The notes under the pieces: generated by a model
Databases searched by the model: none
What the model was told of the DNA's origin: nothing
Seen by the model: only the letters and a program-made list of their open reading frames with translations
NCBI GenBank assembly: GCA_021613335.1
Contig: JAJTWR010000272.1
Location: 53,501-117,500 of the forward strand
DNA: 64,000 nt
Reading direction: 5' to 3'
DNA from: Whitmania pigra
Lineage: Eukaryota > Annelida > Clitellata > Hirudinida > Haemopidae
Shown: in pieces, positions 1 to 10,711 of the stretch
Position numbering within the stretch: position 1 is the stretch's first letter
Layout of the letters: each line of letters starts with the position of its first letter
Position numbers and translations under genes: made by a program

Positions 1-55
1 CGCTATGCTTAAGGTGCCATGTAAATAAACTATTATTATTATTATATTATAGTAT
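1..55 (+). mobile_element. 3' terminus of a 5'-truncated non-LTR retrotransposon
   Basis: The first bases match the end of the two longer LINE fragments near 9,082 and 31,505: the same stretch after the reverse-transcriptase stop codon, AAGGTGCCATGTAAATAAAC, followed by an (ATT)n tail. Only the tail is inside the window, so the fragment itself lies off the left edge. A microsatellite-like tail in place of poly(A) is common in CR1/L2/RTE-type elements; the clade is inferred only. Confidence 0.6.
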
Positions 56-317
56 TTGGTTGTGTTCCTATGCAGAATGTCATCCAATTTGGAGATTGAT
101 CTGGTTTTATTGTTTTGTAATTATTATTGCTTGTTAAAATACTTAATAACAATATTATTTCCATAATTACTGTGCTAACATTATCATAATTAAAGTGCTT
201 AATTTTTGCTTATATAGTTGGTGAAGTTTCATTATTTTTTAAACTTGCCGACTCAATTCGTCTGAAGTCTCACAATTAGGAAAACACGAATGAAGGCAAC
301 ATTGTTTCCACTTCCCG

Positions 318-373
318 AAGATGATGATGATGACTACGATGATGATGATGACCACGATGATGATGATGATGAT
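318..373. repeat. imperfect (GAT)n microsatellite
   Basis: GATGATGAT runs interrupted by GACTAC and GACCAC. The same repeat with the same flanks recurs at 9736-9813 and 32169-32248, where one extra block of about 21 bases (GACCAC plus GAT units) is present. The two longer copies share this expansion, which groups the 9 kb and 32 kb units together against the unit at the left edge. Confidence 0.85.
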
Positions 374-884
374 TGTTTCAGTCATTCCAAAGGGCATGTC
401 ATCATCATAAACCTGACGTGATCATTCCTTATTAAACACGAGAAATGCATTTTCTTCGTTAAGACAAAAAAAATTGTTTCCTGAAATGTTAGTCCCCAAT
501 TATGGCAGTCCTCTTGTCGTCGGATAAATTACCCGTAAATTAGGTTTTTTTTTTGTTTGTTTTTATATTTAAATTTGATGATGATGTATCGCTTTCAAAA
601 TGTTTGTTCCGCTGGGAAGTTCTGGCCATTTTAAATTACATTTTGAGATTAAATTTTTACATGAAAATGATATTAAAACATGGCAAATTAAATTCACAAG
701 AAAGGATTTTTAAGGAAAGAAAAATTCTAAACCAAAGATTTTATGAAATCCCTTTAGACAAATTTAAAAGGCGCTCGAGAAAAGTAATAAAAATTTGTGA
801 AAAGAATCAGTGGCGGGAATAAATTTAAGAATTGAAATTCAATTTTTTGTCCATTTACATCCAATCACCCGTCTGTCTTTTTAT

Positions 885-916
885 CCATCCATCCATATAT
901 CCATCCATCCATCCAT

Positions 917-950
<34 letters not shown>

Positions 951-1005
951 GTCCATCCATCCATATATCCATCCACCCGTCCACCCGTCCGTCCGTCCGC
1001 TCTCG
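885..1005. repeat. (CCAT)n tetranucleotide array
   Basis: An almost pure run of CCAT with CCGT and ATAT variants lies about 100 bases before opsin-like exon 2. It is absent from the corresponding place in the 10 kb and 32 kb units, where this array and the exon are missing. A short remnant (ATCCATCCATC) sits at 27,045 before the decayed copy of the same exon. Confidence 0.85.
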
Positions 1006-1106
1006 ATTCCATTGTCAATGCGACCAATTGTTTTTATTCTTAAACCTAATTACGAAAACTTATTTAATGATCATTTAGTAAAAATTAATCAATTAAAATG
1101 TTTCAG

Positions 1107-1243
1107 GACTCCACTGCTCAGAACCCACTCCAATGTACTAGTAATAAACCTTGCCCTTTGTGACCTCGTTTTCTCAGCTGTGATTGGCTTCCCGATGACC
1201 GCTTTGTCCTGCTTTCGGAGGAAGTGGCTGTGGGGTGAACTGG
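1107..1243 (+). CDS. opsin-like class A GPCR, exon 2 (TM2 to first extracellular loop)
   Basis: The exon follows a TTTCAG acceptor and ends at CTGG|GTAAAA. In phase it reads [20 protein letters not shown] and continues to WLWGELG. This matches helix 2 of opsins and related class A receptors: the RTP/SN entry after intracellular loop 1, the NLALCD motif carrying the helix 2 aspartate, and a WxxG loop before the helix 3 cysteine. Its phase fits the end of opsin-like exon 1 seen at 8761 and 30217 (split AG|G arginine codon). The matching exon 1 of this unit would lie left of the window. No exons for helices 3 to 7 (retinal lysine, NPxxY) are visible downstream, so the receptor is partial and may be a relic even though this exon is open. 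Confidence 0.7.
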
Positions 1244-1935
1244 GTAAAAATATTTATTAAAAAATAAATTTGCAATTTATTAAATGTTTGTAACATTTAA
1301 AGATGGATTTAAATATTTGTTTAAAGGTTAATCATTTTTTATGCAAATATCTATGCTAATAAATAAATGATTGAAAGATATGAAAGCGCTAATTATGTAT
1401 AAATTCAATTGATGTTTAAGAAATAACTGGCTATGTAATTTATTTTTTTAAATATTCGTTACTAATGTTTAGATAATGACATCAACCGCAACAACAATAT
1501 CATTACCAGTATAATTAATATTAATTTATTTGAGTAGTTAATATTATTGGTTTTTAAATGGATTTTATGAATTCGTTTTGGTAATGTTATGCACAAAATT
1601 ATTCAAAACTATTATTTTAAAATTCGGAATTTATTCCAAGGGCTTCATTAATGAAAATCACTTGACAAATAAAAGATGATTTTCAACTTTTAGAAAAAAA
1701 TTAAGAATTACGCATCTATAATCTTTTGCGGTTTTTGCAATTTGCAATAATGTTAAAAACATGCATAATAACTCTATGTCGTAATAACCATAGGTGATAA
1801 TAATAATTATAATTATTAATATTTGGGGTTTATTTGAATTTATTTAGTGCTTTCGCATTTGTTTTTTCTGTGTATGTAACGGCTTGTTTATTTAATTCAA
1901 TAAACTCATAAACCATTTAATATATATATTTATAT
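1244..1935. other. AT-rich non-coding stretch after opsin-like exon 2
   Basis: No open frame, splice-bounded exon or transposon ends stand out. Parts reappear in degraded form at 27,450-27,660 after the decayed copy of the same exon, so it is old duplicated intron or flank sequence. Confidence 0.6.
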
Positions 1936-2081
1936 TTAAATAACTCTATATTTATATTTAAATATTTTAAAAATTTGCGCCACACAAAAAGGCGGCATTC
2001 CTCCAAACAAAAAGAAGGAATTTAACACGTTAGTGAGTCTAAAAATATCTGCTGGTATTATTTTCACAACGAATACAATGC

Positions 2082-2286
2082 GGCCCCCCGTCATAATAGT
2101 CCGGCGACAAAATAGCCCCGTCAAAACAGCACCGTCAAAACATAAAACTCGTTTATTTAATCAAATTTGAAATCAGTTATCGGTTAATGTCTTCAACTCA
2201 TATAAATATTTTTTTTTTTATAAAGATTCATTGAAAGGGCTGTTTTGACGGGCTATTTTGTCGCTGGGCTATGTTGACTGGTCACC
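2082..2286. mobile_element. MITE-like element with imperfect ~48-bp terminal inverted repeats, copy 1
   Basis: The left end runs through CGACAAAATAGCC and CGTCAAAACAGC. The right end, read on the other strand, has the same blocks in the same order. Both ends begin with GG. The element is flanked by ATACAATGC at 2073-2081 and again at 2287-2295, a target-site duplication of 8 or 9 bases. The paralogous site at 27,826-27,833 has a single TACAATGC and no element, so it is an empty site. There is no coding capacity. An 8-9 base duplication suits hAT, P or Mutator-like superfamilies; the termini do not let me choose. Confidence 0.85.
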
Positions 2287-2610
2287 ATACAATGCATATC
2301 TCAGATCCTCCTTGTCAAATGTTTTGTATTGTGGCAAGACTTGTTTTTTTTCATATTTTGTTCTGCTTTAAACAATTGATTTCGATTTTTTTCAAAATTT
2401 CAAAAATGGAATGCATTCGAAACATTTTTAGAAAACATTTGATGAAGATTAAAGACGGCAAGATGATGGAATAATAAAAGAAAAATTACTGAATTTCTAC
2501 TTGTTTAACATGATTTTTTTTCTAAGATATTTTTGGACATTTTTATTTAATCACTGCGGAAGAAACAGTCAACCTGACGAAGAAGAAAACCAGCTCTTAT
2601 GAAACAGTAG

Positions 2611-2755
2611 CCAACTAAACATTTCAACCAAACATTTCAACCAAACATTTCAACCAAACATTTCAACCAAACATTTCAACCAAACATTTCAACTAAACTT
2701 TTCAACTAAACATTTCAACTAAACATTTCAACCAAACATTTCAACTAAACTTTTC
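2611..2755. repeat. 13-bp minisatellite, about 11 units
   Basis: Tandem units of AAACATTTCAACC with C/T and A/T variants. The same array with one unit fewer is at 33454-33588 in the paralogous unit. The order of variant units near the right end is kept between copies, so the length change was by loss or gain inside the left block. Confidence 0.9.
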
Positions 2756-4168
2756 ACGTATGTCTTGCCCTTTGTCTATCGCCATGTCACAATTGTAGTC
2801 CCCATCGAGGTTGCAATGGTAGGATCTTTCAGGCTGCTATACGTGAGACAAATTTTGAAAATCTTGGAAAAGGGGAAACAACTAGCTCCTCGTGTGCGGC
2901 ACAATTCATGTCCTCGACGCTGCCTTCCTGATAAAGATTGTCTAAGAGCATAAAGGATTTTAAAAGACACAAAATTAAATAACTTAAAATGTTTTTTATA
3001 AATCCCAAGTAGTTGCTCATTTCAAACTACTTAACTTCCAAGCGATTATCAGAGGTTTAAAAATTTAATTTGTTAGCTGCCATAGATATTGATAAACCAG
3101 TAATTAACAAAATATAATTTGCATCTGAATGGCCCTAGTATCTTAAATAGTTTTATTACGTTAAGTTTAAAAGAAGTAACAGGCTGGTTTCTCATACGTA
3201 CTATAAAATAATAAAAAATAGATATTCAACTTTCTGGTCTTTCATATCTTTTTTTTATATTGTTATATCCGCGCAATAAACTATTATGTTATTATTGCCA
3301 AAATAAATAAATCTAAATTTAATTACATAAAATAATAAATTAATTATAATAATTAACATTATAGATACGCAAAGATGCCAACAATCTAAACAATCAGAAT
3401 CTACCAGCCTGATGTTCTATGTACTCAAATCCTCATCTTGATCGTTCAGTTGTAATAACTGAATACTTGCTTAATAAACTTACTCTAAAGCTTTCTAGTT
3501 TGCGGACCCCCGAGTTATTTCAATATGCATAAAACAAGTTGCTCTGACAGCTAATTAATTAATGGAATTAATTCCGTAGAAATGTCTACTGTTACACATA
3601 TTTACTTATAGGTTGTCGGTGTCATTACCTTTGCAATCATCTGATTTCAGACTTTGAAAGAATGAATAAAATTTCATCACGCTTACAAAATATTAATACA
3701 AATTATTTTGCAAATCAGTTATGAATGTGTAAAATTTTTGAGCGCCTTATTCTTACACAATAATAACAACCAAACTGATTGATTTAATGGGTCGCACTTA
3801 TACCTGCGCTGGTAACGTTAGCGGTGAGTTGTGCTTTTGAAAAGTTGTTATGATAGTTGCTATATGATTTTGCTCTGCTTGATGATACTGTAGAGAAACC
3901 TGATAAATTATCTTTGAATATGTTAGCATTTGGATTTTAAAGACAATACATGACTCCTATTAAATAGTCGTTTGTTCTGTGAATGTTATTGTAATCATAT
4001 AACGGATAGTATGAAGAAAAATTACTTCAGCACGAGAGTACTCAGGAACTGGTTATGAATCATGCATCAACATTTTCAAACAATTGCCAATTTGGAATTA
4101 GATTTTGGCGGGTTCCTAGGATTTTGTATATTTAAAAGATTTTCAAAACATTTGAATTACAACAAAAC
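2756..4168. other. 3' flank of array gene copy A, conserved between units
   Basis: This stretch is nearly identical to 33,589-34,997 and partly to 15,935-16,940, 22,170-22,830 and 13,740-14,040. It holds no convincing gene. A short, less AT-rich patch at about 2,865-2,945 is open on both strands in both copies, but I see no splice context or family match for it. Confidence 0.6.
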
Positions 4169-4174
4169 TTTATT
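4169..4174 (-). promoter_or_regulatory. polyadenylation signal AATAAA for array gene copy A
   Basis: Read on the minus strand, AATAAA lies 24 bases after the stop codon of copy A. The hexamer is kept after copies D and E. At the paralogous place in copy F (about 34,998) one T is missing and the signal reads AATAAG. Confidence 0.55.
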
Positions 4175-4197
4175 TTAAAAGTCTAGCTGCACACTGC

Positions 4198-7100
4198 TTA
4201 TTCATCAGCATCACTATCATCACTGTCGCTGTCTTGTTCATCATAATCATTGGTTCCTTCCAAGACAGCATGGTTATCGATATACATTGGATATATGTCG
4301 CCATTTGTTATTGAATGACTTTTGTTATTCACAGCGAAATACAATGCCTCTTCATCTGCCTAAAGAAATTTTAAATTAATAACGTTGATAAATCAATTAA
4401 CTGTTGCTATATTAATAATGTAGGCAATTAGTGAAATCGACTTCAAAGACTTTAAGTTTGAATATTTGAACTTCACAAACCTTAGATATCTTAATTCCCT
4501 TCAACATCTTGATCAGGTTCTCCATGTGTGATTCGTGGTCATACGAGAGGAATAGGAAAGGACTGGAAAAGTATATATTCACATTGAATTTTAATTAAAA
4601 CTGTTCAACTAATTATAAACAGCTATTAAATGAAATTATATTCAACAATAAATTAATTAATTTCTCACCACTTCTTCAACAAATACTGAAACCACCAAAG
4701 AGATTGACCTCTCATCGACGGATTTCTTAAAAAGTCACTCAAAAACTTTTTGAACTCAGATGGAAATGGTCGAAACTCATTCGTTATAAAAGTTGAGTCA
4801 ACTTTTTTTGTCTGTAATTTACAAATTATTAATGACCATATTTTTATTATTGTACATACCTATCAACAAACTAACCTCAAATATTTCATCATAAATTAAA
4901 TAAGCAGTATGCATTGCATCCATGACCTTCAACATTCTGACAAAATCACTGAAGTAAAAAATTTTGGATAGCGTGAATAAAGGTTCAGAAACTGGAGTGT
5001 CGTCGGAAATGGTAAAATATTGATTCATCAACTGAGATGTTTTGTCCCTAAACTGCAGGTAAGATGAACACTTGCTTCCTATCGTTAAATATGGCTGATC
5101 GATGATGGAGGCATAGTGCTCTTCTAATAACTTCAAAAGGCTGCCTTGACAAAGTCTGGTGGCCTTTCAAAACAAATGAGTAATAACGTGATAATGATAA
5201 TAAAAATATTGATAATTCGTGTCTATTAATGTTTGCAGGTCCTACTAGTCATACATATTAATGAATGTCAAGCGAAAGACTTACATTGAAAATGAAGGCA
5301 ATATTATCCAGAAATTGATAAAAAATCTTTCTCATCGGTGGTGTGTTAGAGTTTTTGTCCGGTTTACTGTCATAGAGTTTGAGGCCTTCAAAGAAATTCT
5401 TGATTCTTGTGATTTTTTCTTCATCATTTTTTGCAGTCAAGAAGTAAACTGCCAAGTTTTCGTAATAGAAAGGCATTTCAGGCCAATAAACAACCTCAAT
5501 CATTTTCAGGAGATGACAAATAAATTCTGGATTAAGGTGTTCCTGAGAATAAAGAAATAAATTGTCTAATTGTTTCATATTTATGCAATTGAAAATTTTA
5601 TACATACCGTCTTCAAAGGGTAATATTTTCTAATGTATTCCACCATAATTGTTCTCCAATTTTCATGTTCAAGATCAGGTTCTATGTTTGGGAATTTCAT
5701 TTTGGTGAGGTCTAGTTTACTTAATACTTCTTTGGCTGCCATACAAATCATATAATTTAAAGATATCAAATTATTAACCATACATTTAATGTAGCTATTC
5801 GTAAACATTAGTAACAAATTTTTAGTATCACTTTTAATTAATTATTGATATGACCATTAAGTGCATTAATGATTATTACCTAGTCTTGAAAGCCAAGATG
5901 TCATATCATTCGTGTGGCTACTTTCAGATTCAGGAATAAATGTTAAATTCCTCAACCGAAGAAACAATGTCATCACTGTAATCAAAATTATCAAAAACAT
6001 TATTAATAAATAACTAAGATATCAGTTTGTTGTTTAAAAAAATTTATGATATTTTGTAGTTATTACAATTTCTGTAATATATTCTATAAGATTCCTTGTC
6101 GTTACAATTGTTTTGATATTAATTATCTTTGTGTTTTATTTATTATCTTGTGATATTTAAATATTTTGTTCTTATTTATTAAATTGTTTATCATTATCAA
6201 AAATTGAACAAGACATTACTGGTATTAATTTCACAAAATATCTGCTCCGTGACTAATTCTAGGTGTTTATCGGAAACTATTGAAAGTATTCTGAGACCTT
6301 GACCCAAGCTTAACGGCTTTATATTTCGATAGCATGTCAATAAATACACAACCCTGTCGAAAGTTATTTTAAAAATATTTCAATAACCAATTTATAAAGG
6401 TTAATATTTAATTAAAAATCCGCAATTATGCCAGACGAAGTTGTCATTAAAAAATATATTTGAAACTCTTAAAATTGAAAATTAAATGAAATATGAAAAA
6501 CTCATACCTCACAATTTTTATATAGTAGTCATTATTTATTTTTCTGAATAAATTGGTTGACGAATGTTCAATCAGTTGAAGATACGTCATGTCCACAACG
6601 CGCCCATAAAGACAAGCCTGATAACGTATAAAAAGTTTTTAATTGCTCATGAATGATTGTTTAATTGATTTATGAATGCAAGTTTATATAATTAATATAG
6701 TAATCATGAATGAAATCAAATAAATTAAATTAATGATTTTATTAACCTTACCAAGTGAGGTTAAAAGTACTAATTAATTAGTTGCATTTAAAAGGTAATT
6801 AATTCAATAGGTTAGATGTATTAATAAACAAATTTATTATTTATTATAAAACTGTTATTACTCACAGCATACACGTATAAGTTGTAGAAGGAATCAAAAC
6901 AGTTCTCGATGAGGTATGTCATTGTTTCTTCCGAACACATTTCTAGGAAAACATGAAATTCACATTAAGTGATTAAATAATTGCACCGAATGAAATTTTT
7001 AGTAAGTAAGAATTATTTAATTAATTCATGCTAAATGTTAGCTACGTATGTTGTATCGTATATACAATTTCTGTAATCTACGTACTAGTTCCAGATACAT

Positions 7101-7657
7101 CTATGTAGTTCTTCTCATCACTATACAATAAGTGATCCACTTCAAAAAGTGATGAATTAGACACTTTGGGAAGAAGGGAGCTGAAAACATTTAAAAGTTA
7201 GTTAAATATTATTAACAGCCAGCCTTAATTGTTAACGCAAAAATAAGTATTTTATTTTCATTTTAATGCCACTATAAAGACAAAGACAATTTATGTTAAG
7301 TCAAATACCTCAAATCTGTTGCACATTTTAGGAATTTCGTTAATGCTTCTCCTTCTAAAGGTTTATCACATAGTTCACTTAGATTTCGCTCCTGTAACAC
7401 AAATTAGAAACAAACTTCATTAATTCATCCAAATTAACAAAAAGACATTTATTTCTTACAGTTCGATTTAACCAATATTCTTTCCGAATGTTATTCAACG
7501 TATCAATTATCTCCTGTGGATCTGCAATTAATAGAACATGATAAGTCGTTTGCTGGTTAGCCATTTATTACAACCAGCACATTATGTAGGCACAACATTT
7601 AGCTAAGTAATGTACTCTTATTAAGATCTTACCGGGAAGGTTGTTTTCAGTAAACAT
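4198..7657 (-). CDS. array gene copy A: intact 14-exon gene, 580-residue protein of unknown function
   Basis: All fourteen exons splice with GT-AG borders and matching phases: 7633-7657, 7460-7521, 7309-7391, 7086-7180, 6866-6942, 6508-6617, 6220-6353, 5880-5975, 5608-5735, 5285-5542, 4876-5163, 4669-4811, 4481-4562, 4198-4359, giving 1743 bases including the stop. The protein starts MFTENNLPDPQEIIDTLNN (other copies have MSTENN), is rich in predicted helix without signal peptide or membrane segment, contains LWWFQYLLKKW near residue 495, and ends in an acidic serine tail, DEQDSDSDDSDADE. I do not recognise the family and see no catalytic signature. Introns are short (about 50-250 bases) and AT-rich, unlike the kilobase introns of SNRK. 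An AATAAA follows the stop. Copies B to F share the layout. A cytoplasmic or nuclear helical-repeat protein is a guess from composition only. Confidence 0.8.
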
Positions 7658-8148
7658 ATTGAGCAGGAAATTCTACAAAGGTGAGCTTGTTGTAAATGTT
7701 GTTTATTTGGTGCTGTCTAGCTTAACAATAGAAGATATAGAATGAAGAATTTTAAAATGTTATTACTTGTGTGGCTTTAAATTTAAAATTTTATTGTTTT
7801 ATTATTTATTTTGTGTTTAAAAATGTGGACAAGTCTTGAAACAATTTGAACAATTTGAACGTGGGATATACTTGTGAATAAAGACTATTAATTTGTGTTT
7901 TGAAATCAATATTTAACTTTATCTAGAATTTTTAAATCACATGAAAATACATCAGTGATCATTTTAATGCGGCTAAATGTTGGCAAATGGGATCATATAA
8001 AGCGTTAGTGAATTTTAAGTCAAATACAAAAGTAAGAAAGATGTCAGAATTTGTGGTTTAAAAAATTTTTCTGAAATACTGGAGACACAGATTGCGTGTT
8101 CAAACCTCGGCTATACCAATGGTAAAAAGATACACCTGATAAATTTAT
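7658..8148 (-). promoter_or_regulatory. 5' flank of array gene copy A
   Basis: About 500 AT-rich bases between the start codon and the microsatellite. Counterparts precede copies B to F, and one stands without a gene at 29,473-29,850. Conservation across units makes it the likely promoter and 5' UTR region, but I see no firm TATA box or initiator. The stretch GTGTGGCTTTAAATT within it is the unoccupied counterpart of the hAT insertion site at 27,895. Confidence 0.4.
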
Positions 8149-8362
<214 letters not shown>

Positions 8363-8760
8363 CGTAACAATAGAAATTGTAATAATGTATTTTTTGTTTC
8401 ACTTAAATTCAATAATTTCTTAATTATTTATCAAACAGAGACTGAAATGTTCATTCAATCAATTCATCCATTTTATGCCATGCGTCGAGTTTCAACGCTG
8501 TTTGGAATGCTTTCATCCTCCTTATATATCTCTCAATCTTAGGTATTTAAAACTGATACGCTGAGCCCGGATTGGTAACAAAAGATACACTGAATATTTC
8601 GTCGTTAAAGCAGAAATATTACAATTTAAAGATAACATTTAATAGGAAATAATGTATTTAATAAATTATTTGCAGTGAAATAGCGATTATTTTTCCTTTT
8701 ATTTTTATAACTGACAATTATCCGTTTATTGAAACATTATTCAGCAATGAAATTAGAGTA

Positions 8761-8948
8761 ATGTTCGAAAATAATTCTACCCTTGTAACCAGGATATGGT
8801 TCGGGAGGACTCACCCCCATTGGCTGGAGTATCGGGACGTTATTGAGTCAGTGGATCAGACGTTTTTAGACTTTTTGGGGGTATTTCTGACCCTGGTGAG
8901 CCTAGTTGGGGTGGCAGGAAATGTTACTGTGGTCTTGGCATTTCTCAT
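8761..8948 (+). CDS. opsin-like class A GPCR, exon 1 (N-terminus and TM1)
   Basis: ATG at 8761 opens 62 codons ending at a good donor, CTCAT|GTGAGT. The extracellular N-terminus has an N-glycosylation sequon (NNST) and HPHWLEYRDVIESVD, a stretch like the pre-TM1 region of rhabdomeric and related opsins. Helix 1 follows, with the conserved GN pair in VAGNVTVVLAFL. A near-identical copy is at 30217. The split last codon is AT|G here (Met) where the other copy has AG|G (Arg), and both are in phase with exon 2 at 1107. The nearest downstream exon 2 on this strand is the SINE-broken relic 18 kb away, so no complete receptor can be built. Confidence 0.65.
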
Positions 8949-9081
8949 GTGAGTGTATATGTATAATATGTGTGTAAGTATAATGTTCGTTAAATATATA
9001 TATATAAAATATTTATGTATTGTTATTGGTATTGTATTGTTATGTATTGTTATTGTTAGTTAGCTAAACTTGTTCTCCTTG

Positions 9082-9470
9082 ATCCTAATCTCAACAGCTC
9101 CGAGGCCCTGACGCAACTGCACTGGTTACTCATTCACCATCGCATCATTTACAAAATGTCTTTACTCACCTTAACCACATCTAATCCCCCTTATCTCCAT
9201 CATCTCATTCGCCACCGTCACATCCCCGATCGCATCCGCTCATCTTCTACAATTAATCTTCAACCGGTTCATAAATCATCCATAGTTAAACGAAGCTTCT
9301 CTTATGCCTCGTTCGCCGTCTGGAACAGTCTGCCCCCCATCATCCTGTCACAGCCCATGCTCCAGCTGACGACCTATCTCTTCAAATCATCCCTTGAAAA
9401 ACCAAGGCGCCTCTGACGCTATGCTTAAGGTGCCATGTAAATAAACTATTATTATTATTATATTATAGTA
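9082..9470 (+). mobile_element. 5'-truncated LINE: reverse-transcriptase C-terminus and 3' tail
   Basis: An open frame ending with a stop at 9414-9416 reads SEALTQLHWLLIHHRIIYK, later NPPYLHHLIRHR, then SYASFAVWNSLPPIILSQ and LFKSSLEK. This is the characteristic C-terminal segment after the reverse transcriptase of CR1/L2/Jockey-like elements (LHWLPV, RIxYK, WNSLP, FKSxLK). A 3' sequence and (ATT)n tail follow. All upstream domains are missing, as expected from 5' truncation. A second, more decayed copy is at 31505. Both follow an opsin-like exon 1 at the same distance, so they come from one insertion that was later duplicated with the unit. Confidence 0.85.
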
Positions 9471-9735
9471 TTTGGTTGTGTTCCTATGCAGAATGTCATC
9501 CAATTTGGAGATTGATCTGGATTTATTGTTTTGTAATTATTATTGTTTGTTAAAATACTTAATAACAATATTATTTCCATAATTACTGTGCTAACATTAT
9601 CATAATTAAAGTGCTTAATTTTTGCTTATATAGTTAGTGAAGTTTCATTATTTTTTAAACTTGCCGACTCAATTCGTCTGAAGTCTCACAATTAGGAAAA
9701 CACGAATGAAGGCAACATTGTTTCCACTTCCCGAA

Positions 9736-9813
9736 GATGATGATGATGACTACGATGATGATGATGACCACGATGATGATGATGATGATGACCACGATGA
9801 TGATGATGATGAT
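9736..9813. repeat. imperfect (GAT)n microsatellite, longer allele
   Basis: Counterpart of 318-373 with an additional GACCAC-plus-GAT block, shared with 32169-32248. Confidence 0.85.
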
Positions 9814-10300
9814 TGTTTCAGTCATTCCAAAGGGCATGTCATCATCAAACCTGACGTGATCATTCCTTATTAAACACGAGAAATGCATTTTCTTCGTTAA
9901 GACAAAAAAAATTGTTTCCTGAAATGTTAGTCCCCAATTATGGCAGTCCTCTTGTCGTCGGATAAATTACCCGAAAATTAGGTTTTTTTTTGTTTGTTTT
10001 TATATTTAAATTTGATGATGATGTATCGCTTTCAAAATGGTTTTTCCGCTGGGAAGTTCTGGACATTTTAAATTACATATTGAGATTAAATTTTTACATG
10101 AAAATGAAATTAAAACATGGCAAATTAAATTCACAAGAAAGGCTTTTTAAGGAAAAAATATTCTAAACCAAAGATTTTATGAAATCCCTTTAGACAAATT
10201 TAAAAGGCGCTCGTGAAAAGTAATAAAAATTTGTGAAAAGAATCAGTGGCGGGAATAAATTTAAGAATTGAAATTCAATTTTTTTATATTTAAATATTTT

Positions 10301-10394
10301 AGGTGTGTGCAATTATATAAATATAAATATAGAGTTATTTAAATATAAATATATATATATAATATACAACATGATTATTTCCATGCACACACCT
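10301..10394. repeat. 94-bp segment bounded by inverted repeats, inverted relative to the left unit
   Basis: AGGTGTGTGCA at the left edge and TGCACACACCT at the right edge can form an 11-bp stem (15 with the adjoining TTTT/AAAA). The interior AT-rich block is the reverse complement of the block at about 1,921-1,955. The same arrangement is at 32737-32830. It occupies the place where the left unit has opsin-like exon 2. Confidence 0.65.
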
Positions 10395-10507
10395 AAAAAT
10401 TTGCGCCACACAAAAAGGCGGCATTCTTCCAAACAAAAAGAAGGAATTTAACACGTTAGTGAGTCTAAAAATATCTGCTGGTATTATTTTCACAACGAAT
10501 ACAATGC

Positions 10508-10711
10508 GGCCCCCCGTCATAATAGTCCGGCGACAAAATAGCCCCGTCAAAACAGCCCCGTCAAAACATAAAACTCGTTTATTTAATCAAATTTGAAATC
10601 AGTTATCGGTTAATGTCTTCAACTCATATAAATATTTTTTTTTTATAAAGATTCATTGAAAGGGCTGTTTTGACGGGCTATTTTGTCGCTGGGCTATGTT
10701 GACTGGTCACC
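10508..10711. mobile_element. MITE-like element, copy 2 (right flank replaced)
   Basis: Same element as at 2082, with the left target duplicate ATACAATGC at 10499-10507. The right duplicate is absent: after the terminal GGTCACC the sequence jumps directly into intron 5 of an array gene copy. The right boundary is therefore a rearrangement junction, not an insertion edge. Confidence 0.85.

Noticed and set aside
810..1043. Proline/serine/histidine-rich frame [10 protein letters not shown]
   Set aside because: Translation of the CCAT tetranucleotide array; the same type arises at 47,385 and 62,367.
1936..2124. Conserved minus-strand frame MTGLFCRRTIMTGGRIVF present in three places
   Set aside because: It overlaps the MITE terminus and repeats only because the whole block is duplicated; no splice context or family match.
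2611..2755. Possible CRISPR-like or regulatory repeat array
   Set aside because: Units of 13 bp are directly adjacent with no spacers, in animal DNA; it is an ordinary minisatellite.
5261..5560. Plus-strand 99-codon frame repeated at 24,135 and 36,089
   Set aside because: It is antisense to exon 10 of the array gene, which has matching splice sites and conserved frame on the minus strand.
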